A DNA stretch of 64,000 nt. Origin: Mimachlamys varia. Taxonomy: Eukaryota; Mollusca; Bivalvia; Pectinida; Pectinidae. The position numbers were made by a program, and so were the translations under genes. The notes under the pieces are model-generated. The model made no database searches, was not told the DNA's origin, and was given only the letters and a program-made list of their open reading frames with translations. Shown here piece after piece: positions 53,735-61,893 of the stretch (positions are counted from its first letter, which is position 1; each line of letters begins with the position of its first letter). The stretch is taken from positions 36,363,405-36,427,404 of the forward strand of contig OX392530.1 in NCBI GenBank assembly GCA_947623455.1, written 5' to 3'.

Positions 53735-56700
53735 CTAATAAAATGAAATAGTTGTTTTACCGTTCATGTGTTTGTGAATTGAAAGCAAGGATGTTTTCAC
53801 AGATACAGTGAACCCTTGTTATATCGCCACATTTCGTCAGCAATTATGGCGGTATAACGAGGGTGGCGATAGTATCGAATTAGGAAAATTATAACCATGA
53901 ATTAAATTGCATAATTGATTGCATTTCCAACATTTTATTAAAAACAAGCTTAGTATCATCGTCATATAGATTTACATTGGCACAACTTTATATCTGAAAA
54001 TAGTCTGCTTTTGCTGCATGCCATTCCAAATAGAACACTAAAGAGTTCCTCGATCTCCAAAAACAGAACAATATGGCGGTATCGCCGAGGGAAATATATA
54101 GCAATTCGGGAAGTTTGTACTTTAAAGGGTGTGGCGGATGGCGGTATGCGAGGGTGGCGAACTTAACGAGGGAATTATATAGGAGAGAAATCCGTTCTAG
54201 AGGTTTAGGTGGCGGTATGCGAGGGTGGCGGTAGGTCGAGGGTACACTGTACTTAAGAATATCAGATTATCTCTTCATAATCCTACCTACCTAGTGAATG
54301 TCAAGTGTTTTTTTGCTGGACAGATATTATTATAAAATATACATATGACATTTGATTTTTGATACCTGGGTCTTCATTAAAGTGACACTTGATGTGATGA
54401 ATTTTGATATTTACCAAACACCTGCACATCACACAATTCTACCACAGCGTTTGTTGTCGAGTAGTATTGATGAGACTTCGGCCCGTTATCAGCGGGGCGT
54501 TTGTTGTAGAAAATGACGTATCGTCCGTCAACAGGACAAGGACGAGATTGGTTAAATGATGGAAGATCAGGGTCCTTTGTGTCGTCATGGTAACAAAGAT
54601 GTACCGTGTTTGGTAGATTGTCCACAGAAGTCAAATTGGAAACATAAAGATAAAATCCAGAAAGCCGAAAAGGATCTGAAATAGTAATTTGTAACACGCA
54701 CGGAATGTTTTAATCGCTATCGAAAATATAATAAACATGTTTAATACTTAACATTGGAAATGAGAATTCAATTTTTAATATCATTTTTATGATAAAAAAT
54801 GGGAAATGTAAAACTTTCATCAAGCCAAAACTTAACAAGATGTATCTAAAATTATTCTGCTGCAGGACTGTTTTAAAGGCATCGCTAAGCCTAGATCAAC
54901 TGATAAATACAAAGCTTAATATACTAATACACTTGTATGTGTGTTACGTCATCATTTTGAATAGTATAAGATAATGGACATACTGCTATAATAGCTATTC
55001 TGTCCATAGTATACTCCTTATCAAAATGTTACGAAGATAAAGCCGTAACACAATGCTTGGAAAACGTTAGATAGTATAAGCTAATAACAAATAAAGTGAC
55101 AGTTCAAACAACGCGATCCTTAAAATGGCATCGTGGATAAAAAATCTAATCTGAAAAAAATGAAGAAGACGAAGTCAAACTATAATTAAATTTCATTTTT
55201 TTGTTATACTCTTTATGTACATGTATTTTCTAATAAATAATGTTTAACGTACTTACACAACTGTCTATAAGTTATGTTTATAGTCTTTATCCTTGATATT
55301 TGTTGAAGGTCAACTCTCCACCAGGCTTCTCGTGATCCTGTCGGATTAGTAGAACTACAGCTTCCTCCTGTCACGTCTTTTCCTATTGTACCATCTACTG
55401 CTTTATCAGCTCCCCAGCCGGCATACGTAGTACTTTGTGATGCTGGTTTTCTTAAGGCAATATTATCTACCGAAACAAAAGGGATACACGTCATTAACCT
55501 ACATCTCACTCGTTGTTATTGTAATCATTACTGAGAATTAATTTTGTTTTAGAAATATATAACAAAGAGTACAACACTTTTCTTTGCAAAACAAGTATAG
55601 TTCCTTTTGCCACTCTTAGAACAAATCCAAACTCGTCAACTTTACGTGCCAAAGCTTTATCTACAGCTATATTTTTGTCAACGTGAATCTTTCGATTCTA
55701 TTCAGTATTTTGTTAGAATATCAGATTTTTTGAAAATCCTTGTAATTATTGGAGATAAATTGTAAGAGAAAACAACAGGTTCGGAACATGTGTGTTCTAA
55801 ACAGAGAACTGTGTAAAATACCGTGTACTATCAGCACAGTACATCAAAACTTACAAATCTATGTTAGCAGTGGATTAAAAACATAAAACTACGGTTGAAC
55901 TTTGGTATTCAAAACAAGTATAGTTCCTTTTGTCACTCTTAGCAAAACTTCAAGTCCAAAAACTTCATTTTAAGCACCATTTCAGCTTAATCGGGGCTTT
56001 AGTCTTATTATGACACTGTAAACTGCAGGAGTGGCATTAACGGGATGTGGATTAGGAAAAACTTTTGGTAAATCGTGTATATCCCCTTCTCAAAAATGTT
56101 TTGTCTATAAACCAATCTGGTTGTTCCACCCTAAGATATTGTACGAATGTTTGAATTCCTGGTTGACAATATCTCTGTTGAGCTTGGAGGAAAGATTTTC
56201 CACTAGGCTTGTGCCATTCCAATGAGAACAAAATGTGCCAAACTCTTGACGTGTTTTTGGTTTCATACGGGCTTGATTTGATTTTATCGATGAACTTATC
56301 AGTGCCGTTACATATAGAAGAAAAATCTTGCAAAATCTTTCAACTTAACTCGTAGTATACATGGCGGGTGTCGTCGATGAAGCAGAAGACGCTTACTCTT
56401 CCGGAACACCTGGTCTTATTATCTTGTGCTTTTACGAGAGTCTCTATGTTAATCTTTTCTTTGTTCCTATTTTGCCTCTAGTTTAATCGATTTTGAGTTC
56501 GGATGTTGGTTTTGTTTACGCTTTGGGTTCTCTTATTTGTTTAACCCATCTGAACTTAAAATCAAGGACACAATGCCAAAGCCAATTTCAGCAGCAGTAT
56601 CAGTGGTATGTTTACGTTGGATACTGTTTTGTTTTGTACTAATACACTGGTATGGTGTCGAATGATGGGTGGCATTAAAAGTCCCATCAACGACACACCT

Positions 56701-57191
56701 TTCCAAAAGACTATATTTGGCAATGTCATGCACATTTAAATATAACAATATATCACACTGACGTATGAGTCACACTCACATTCCTTTGCTGACGTGCATA
56801 AGGCTTCGCTGGATTTAAATATCTGATATATCTAGAACGTAACCTCTGGCCTTACAGGAAAAATCGTCTACATATCTTGCACTGAATGCATATGAAAGCT
56901 GTGACTAACCTGACTAGGGTCTCGGCTAAAGCGTTATCTACGTTAAGAAATTTGACGTGGTATTAAATCTGTTGTATTCATCAAAAGAGTAAAAATTATC
57001 TATAAAGTATCTTAATTACAATCATCTTTCTTCATACAGAGATATCAAACTTAAACTATTCAATCACTTTGATCATTGCTAAATTAAATATGGCACTACT
57101 TACATGACGAATTAGCAAACTCGAAGAAAACAGCAATATATCCAATGAAAATAAATTGAATAATACCTCCTTTGCTCATATTAAACGTCAT
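53597..57191 (-). CDS. Gene C: FTP + EGF-like protein, 5' portion
   Basis: Exons 57191-57104, 55466-55257, 54675-54415 and 53734-53597 match genes A and B in length, phase and order: signal peptide, FTP, first 8-Cys EGF. No further 8-Cys EGF exon was found below 53597; the next EGF exons on this strand are the 6-Cys pair at 44054-43044, about 9.5 kb on, beyond the LINE and two Penelope-like copies. Either gene C changed its EGF array or the pair belongs to another gene. No TM exon or stop was found. Exon sequences are intact, so the gene may be live. Confidence 0.78.
53804..54251. mobile_element. pogo/Tigger-like MITE, TA TSD
   Basis: Element 53806-54249 begins CAGTGAACCCTTGTTATATC and ends with the inverted GGTCGAGGGTACACTG, flanked by TA. 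Internal 'ggcggtatgcgagggtggcg' lines repeat near both ends. CAGT...CCCTCGTTATA ends with TA are typical of pogo/Tigger derivatives. Lies in gene C intron 3; no ORF. Confidence 0.8.
54415..54675 (-). CDS. Gene C exon 3: C-terminal half of FTP domain
   Basis: 261 bases, TTTCAG acceptor, GTAAAT donor. Contains PFRLSGFYLYVSN, CPVDGRYVIFYNKRP and VELCDVQVFG. Confidence 0.88.
55257..55466 (-). CDS. Gene C exon 2: N-terminal half of FTP domain
   Basis: 210 bases, GGTAG acceptor, GTAAGT donor. Reads (Y)NIALRKPASQSTTYAGW, ADKAVDGT and GSREAWWRVDLQQ. Confidence 0.88.
55975..56540 (+). mobile_element. Penelope-like family, internal and 3' fragment (copy 11)
   Basis: Shares its left part ('gcaggagtggcattaacg'), its internal deletion into the tail and its right flank with copy 5 at 32310-33012. 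It is therefore the same insertion copied when genes B and C duplicated. Confidence 0.78.
57104..57191 (-). CDS. Gene C exon 1: signal peptide
   Basis: MTFNMSKGG, IIQFIFIGYIAVFFEF, ANSS, then one base and a GTAAGT donor. Differs from gene B by two residues in the hydrophobic core. Acceptor TTACACAG at 57283 suggests upstream UTR splicing. Confidence 0.85.
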
Positions 57192-57581
57192 GATGGAGTA
57201 ATTAATGAAAAATGCGTCGTTCTTGACGAACTCCACCCGTATCGACACCAGGAAGTTTACAGAGCGAGAGATAAGAGAACGACTGTGTAAGAGAGAAATG
57301 ATACAAAAATGTATACGAAATACACACTATTTCACATTTAGATAACAGCGTGATTAAAGTCAACAAGAGGCCCAAGTGCCTTTACAGTCATTTGACTACA
57401 AATTGAAAGTAAATCATACTCTGAGTAAAATAATGACTGCACAATCATATTGCAAAATGGCCGCATAGGTTGTCATGTTTAAGTTTTTTTCGAACCATGA
57501 AAATAACAACATTTTAAGTGACTTCTCTTCCTTAAATGTTTAAATGTGTTTTCAAAATAGCGGCCATCTTGGACGTCGGAC

Positions 57582-58042
57582 CTACCCGTAAAAACCAACA
57601 TCTGTCTTGACTCTCTGAGCTAAGCCATTCGGTGTTGTCAAACGGTCCTTCATACGTTCAGCCATTAGCCTATCTTTGGCATCTCTCTCTGGAGATCTCT
57701 TGTAGATCGGTCCTCTAATACCATTCAGACAGGCTGTAACGGTTCGAAGCAAAGCCTCGATGACATTGATAACGCTGTTAGACACCAATTGCGTTCGGAA
57801 GAACGTCCAGTGTTTCAGACGACCATGATAGGATTCCACAATCCACCTCGATTTGCTGATAGTTCTGTCAAGATTTGCTTGGACGTCAGAATGTTGACAT
57901 TGACCGGGTTTCAGGTATGACGGCATGCTAGCATTGAGGCCAGAAGCTTCGAGAACTGGTAGGACATCTCTAAAACCTCGGTCGACGACAACATTGTCAT
58001 CTGGTTTTAGCCAAGTAACTAGCTTGTCCATGACTTTTTTTT
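57582..58042 (-). pseudogene. DDE-superfamily transposase C-terminal fragment
   Basis: Open frame with VMDKLVTWLKPDDNVVVDRG, FRDVLP, then SRWIVESYHGRLKHW and IEALLRTVTACLNGIRG. The VDRGF Asp and the late R.VE..hgrlK Glu fit DDE_Tnp_4-like transposases (PIF/Harbinger or ISL2EU type). Its 5' part is cut off at ~58043 by a Penelope-like tail in the opposite orientation; homology does not continue into that repeat although the frame stays open to 58127. Confidence 0.7.
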
Positions 58043-58252
58043 GTAATTGATGTTTACATGGATGTTGCCAAGATTTACATGGCGGGTGTCGTCGATTAAG
58101 TAGAAGACGCGTTAACTTCCGTAACACCTGGTCTTATTCTCTTGTACTTTTACGAGGGTCTACATGTTAATATTTCCCGTGTTCAAATTTTGCCTCTAGT
58201 TGAATCGATTTTGAGTTCTGATTATGGTTTTGTTGACGCTTTGGTATTCTTT
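58043..58252 (+). mobile_element. Penelope-like family, 3' fragment (copy 12)
   Basis: 'gatttacatggcgggtgtcg' to 'gacgctttggtattcttt'. It truncates the DDE transposase fragment on its left. Confidence 0.72.
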
Positions 58253-58316
58253 GATTATTTTATTAAACATCCCGTGTTTTACTGCAAATGACGAAATGTG
58301 TGGGTAGAAAATCAAT

Positions 58317-58411
58317 ACTAAATCATCCAATTAAAATGTGTTTCATACGTTTGTAGTCCCTATGTAAAATTAGTTCCAGCTAATTACTGGGCCACTGAGA
58401 TGTTTAATGAT
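58317..58411 (+). repeat. Left copy of repeat bracketing the Mutator locus
   Basis: 'aaatgtgtttcatacgtttg', 'tagtccctatgtaaaattag' and 'ttccagctaattactgggc' recur in the same orientation at 61446-61540 with a few changes. It lacks the terminal AGGACT end present in the right copy. Confidence 0.85.
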
Positions 58412-58427
58412 GTTTATAACCTAATTT

Positions 58428-58745
58428 TTGAGTGACAGTGCTATCATCATGTATTTAAACACATTCCTAGGGCTTTATCAGGCAAAATTACCAAAACAAT
58501 ATGAAATTATACCCTCTACAGGATGTGTAGTATGGCTGTTCGGTGTCAAGGGGGATTTTGGACTAGGACGATTTGTGGCTGCACCAGGTACGTATCGGAC
58601 AATATATGTCCATCGATTACATTATATGATGTTAACAAGACAGTTTACCTTGCCCTGTACACTACAGGTGTCTCTTTTGTGCCACAATGGCCTCTGTACA
58701 AAGTCTGAATACCTGAATCTTGAATCCAGGTTACATCAATTATAA
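58428..58745 (+). CDS. His-Me finger (HNH-like) endonuclease ORF
   Basis: 105 codons, single frame. The pattern GCVVWLFGVKGDFGLGRF, a VHRLHY motif, then LLCHNGLCTKSEYLNLE resembles the zinc-binding-loop homing endonuclease (His-Me finger/HNH) proteins: GC..W.G....YG, hHR.sY, sHLCHN.lC...HL.lE. Two expected His are replaced (SHLC to SLLC, HL to YL), so catalysis or zinc binding may be lost. It converges on the Mutator transposase, whose 3' end is 211 bases away. Confidence 0.55.
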   Translation: MSDSAIIMYLNTFLGLYQAKLPKQYEIIPSTGCVVWLFGVKGDFGLGRFVAAPGTYRTIYVHRLHYMMLTRQFTLPCTLQVSLLCHNGLCTKSEYLNLESRLHQL

Positions 58746-58956
58746 TAGACAATCCTGCAGGCTGAGGCAACCTCAGACATATTTAGGCCAAAGCCCTCAT
58801 CCTAATTGCATTTTTGACAAGTAAAAATAAAAAACGATTGTAGTTAGTTTTCAGATTTAATAATCAAACAATAATTTACACTGAAATTCAAAACAAGAAC
58901 AAACTTAATTAGCACACATTTTCACACAAGTCATCTTAGTCCACTTTTATCACAGT

Positions 58957-60168
58957 TTAATTTGTTTTAGCACAGTCTGTTTTTAGCACATCCTCTGAGC
59001 ACAAAGTATTTGGGTGGTCCACCCTAGATTTATATGTCACTGCTGATATACGAGCCTTTGCATGCATGCAATATCGTCTGATTCTGTGATATCCTCGCCT
59101 TAGTTTGAACTTGAGTTGTCTTTGACGTTGCTGATGATATAACTGCCTCTTTCGCAAGTATGTGATGCGACTGACAACACATGAGCCACTCACCAAAGGA
59201 CTGCCGACAGCACGTAGCCTCATCACCGTAGAGTCTGCTATACCGAAGTTGCACAGATGAACAGCAGTGTGAATTGTGGCTGGGAAGTTTCGGTAACAAG
59301 TCATCATCTTTGGATTTGTTTTCTGAAGCACTCTGTTGAAAGATTCTGATTTCTGAGTGCTTGTAAGTAGTTTGGTGCTGTCCAGACACTCTGTGCTGAG
59401 ATATTTGAGCACACACTGCTTGAAGTGGTGTTCATCTTCAGCACTGAGATGTAGTGCTGTCCCCTGTGGCAGAAATGTCATCTTCCAGTGGTTGTCTGGT
59501 AGCTCTTGACAGCAGTAGCTGTACTCAGCACACATTTCTCCACAGTTTCCTTTGTAGCACTGAATCATGGCCCCTATTACCATAGGCATATTCTTCTTTA
59601 TCTGGTCTAGATTTCCTCTGTAAATAATGTGTGCCCTTTCCAACTCTGTAAAACACCTGTTTCTTACATCAGTGACCAGTCGTGCCTTCAGTGTTCTAAG
59701 TGATAGACCTTGTGATTTCTGAAATAGGCCTGCACTGAATTTGCACTTTGAAAACTCTTTCTTCACCGATTTCACCAGGTGTCGAGGGTCTTTTAGATTT
59801 TTACATCCCGGGAGAAACTTTTTCATACCGATGTGTGTTTTGCTGTCTCTGTCTGGGATGAGGTAGTTGACTGTAAAATTGTCTTCAATCTCCTCTCCAA
59901 CAATGGTGGCCCAGGCTTCTTCATTGCCCATTGCAGCCTCCTCGGCCACATTTGCTGTACACCTGCTGCCTGTGTGGTTAGGGCAGGTGGTGTTTACCCC
60001 ACACCTTCTCAGGTACTCTGCGCGCTTACATAGTTTGTTGCCTGTAAACACACTTAGGATTTTCTTGTCTGATGTCATTTGCTCACAAAGAGTCATGGTG
60101 ACCTGGGTGGCCCCTTGATATGGTTCCCGGTCTCCACTGAAAAGTGGGTTGTTGTACCTCCCATCCAT
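58957..60168 (-). CDS. Mutator-type transposase, intact C-terminal ORF
   Basis: Longest uninterrupted frame in the window, 403 codons ending KTDCAKTN-stop. It holds most of the catalytic domain and a Cys/His-rich middle (CYKGNCGEMCAEYSYCC). The Met at 60168 is inside the domain, so the natural start is upstream beyond the frameshifts. Confidence 0.7.
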   Translation of the reverse strand: MDGRYNNPLFSGDREPYQGATQVTMTLCEQMTSDKKILSVFTGNKLCKRAEYLRRCGVNTTCPNHTGSRCTANVAEEAAMGNEEAWATIVGEEIEDNFTVNYLIPDRDSKTHIGMKKFLPGCKNLKDPRHLVKSVKKEFSKCKFSAGLFQKSQGLSLRTLKARLVTDVRNRCFTELERAHIIYRGNLDQIKKNMPMVIGAMIQCYKGNCGEMCAEYSYCCQELPDNHWKMTFLPQGTALHLSAEDEHHFKQCVLKYLSTECLDSTKLLTSTQKSESFNRVLQKTNPKMMTCYRNFPATIHTAVHLCNFGIADSTVMRLRAVGSPLVSGSCVVSRITYLRKRQLYHQQRQRQLKFKLRRGYHRIRRYCMHAKARISAVTYKSRVDHPNTLCSEDVLKTDCAKTN

Positions 60169-60773
60169 CTCTGCATTGATGAGGTCTTGCCTCTCAAGTC
60201 CACAACTTGTATTATCTGATACAATTTTTTTCTCTCAGACTTTCCATACTCTCTTTGTTCATGGTGACAATTTTCTCCCAAACATGATTGGCTGTTTTCT
60301 GTAGTCCAGTATATGAGGGGGGATGGTGTTGGCAGTCAGGCATATTTCAATCATTGCAGAATTGGATATTGATGCAGCCATGAGTGTTGTTTGCATACCC
60401 AAGTTCAGTTTACTCCGTCGCCGACCTCTTCTAGGGGTGTTGTTGTCTATCTTTTCATCCTCATACAGCTTGCAACTTTCGCTTATATATTCACAGGTGT
60501 CGCAGTAAAGCCGCTCAGTCCATCCCAAACTCCATTGCCTTGAGTTCTTCGAGTCAAAGCGTAGATAGCCTTTGCAGTGCTTGTGCTGATGATTGTGCTG
60601 ACGGACCGCTGAATTCCATAGCCTTCCAAATCATCGGGCCGGTATAGCTTGTATGTGTAGCTGTCTGGGTGCTGTACCTCGGAATCCATGCAGGTAGCTA
60701 TATCTGCCTCTGTTGGTTTGGGACGTAGGAACGTCATGTTGGACGACAGGCCCTCAGCATTAGAGATTGACAT
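58957..60773 (-). pseudogene. Mutator-type transposase, frameshifted
   Basis: Main frame 60168-58957 (403 codons): MDGRYNNPLF, GATQVTMTLCEQ, KLCKRAEYLRRCG, GNEEAWATIV, DRDSKTHIG, DPRHLVKSVKKEF, YCCQELPDNHW, then TQKSESFNRVLQKTNPK and RNFPATIHTAVHLCNFG. These match the Mutator-like transposase domain common in molluscs; DGR, DRDS and TQKSES are candidates for the acidic triad. Upstream frames 60281-60093, 60528-60259 and 60773-60483 continue the protein through at least three frameshifts. The C-terminal part is clean, so decay is recent. No Mutator-style TIRs were recognised. Confidence 0.75.
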
Positions 60774-61432
60774 TTTCCTGTGCTGTCAGTCTTCACCCTG
60801 GATCCAAATACAACCTGGGGTAGCCTGTTCATTGGTCCTGAAACTAGCATGGAAACTGGTTCCTGTGTCTTTCTATTGTTGTGTGGAAGGTTCCCTCTCT
60901 GAAATCCAGTGGTGTTGTGGCTCCCTAGGAGTGTTTGAAGGCCTGTCACTAAGCCTTTCTAAGTATAAGGTAATTGGTTTAAGAATATATCGAATGGCTA
61001 TTTATGGCCAAGGTCCTGTTAGATATATTGAAGAATACTGTACATTAAAATATTGTCAAAATACACTTTGATCAAACAAATTTTCATTAATTTAATAAAC
61101 CAATTAGTTAAAATGCTGTATAAATCACTGTAGTTGATATATTTCAATTTGAATATCACATTCTATGAGGTATATGTGTGTCTTATATACATGCAAAATA
61201 TGGAGGTCTATATTTGTAAATTAATTGATCTATGACAGATAATTAACCAGCACCTGAATTTGAACATTTCTTGCCTTTGAGTGCAAAGAGCATTTGGAAA
61301 CCAAGGGACATAACTTGCCATGTCTCCATAACAAATAGTCTAATACCAACCAAACTTCACAAGTATACCAAATATTGAATATACTTTCAGAAAATTACTT
61401 TATTTCAACATTTCAAACAGTTTAAGGCCCTT

Positions 61433-61893
61433 TAAAGGACTAACACAACTAAATCATCCTATCAAAATGTGTTTCATACGTTTGTAGTCCCTATGTAAAA
61501 TTAGTTCCAGCTAATTACTGGGCTACTGAGGATGTTTAATGAGGAACTGATGACAGATTTTCGCATGAATGAAATGTTAAGATACTTAACTTATGTATAC
61601 TTTTAGAATGTTTCCATGTTTGTGTGCGGATTTAGACAAGGTCAAATAGTATGGGGGCGTTTCTGTTTAGGGTCACCGGTTTTGCCTGTAAACTTCCGGT
61701 TGTCAACTTCTTGACACTGTGACAGCCCGGTATGCCAGTAAACATCCCTGAAATCATGTTTTGTAGCCTTTGTAAGGTAAATATCTGTGAATCTAGACAG
61801 TTGTCACTAGTACTGTACTTCATATATGAAAGTGATTAACTAAAAGGTTTGATAATAACATATAGTAAATGATTTAGTTGTGTGAGTCCTTAA
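61433..61893. mobile_element. 455-bp MITE with TAA TSD
   Basis: Element 61436-61890 has ends AGGACT(A/C)ACACAACTAAAT + CAT in inverted orientation (one mismatch in 22) and TAA at both sides (61433-61435, 61891-61893). A 3-bp TAA duplication suggests PIF/Harbinger-type mobilisation. Its first ~105 bases are the right copy of the repeat bracketing the Mutator locus; its interior is related to 34680-35020. Confidence 0.82.

Noticed and set aside
59030..59416. 128-codon minus frame inside the Mutator transposase
   Set aside because: Alternative frame of the same strand overlapping a 403-codon frame with recognisable domain motifs.
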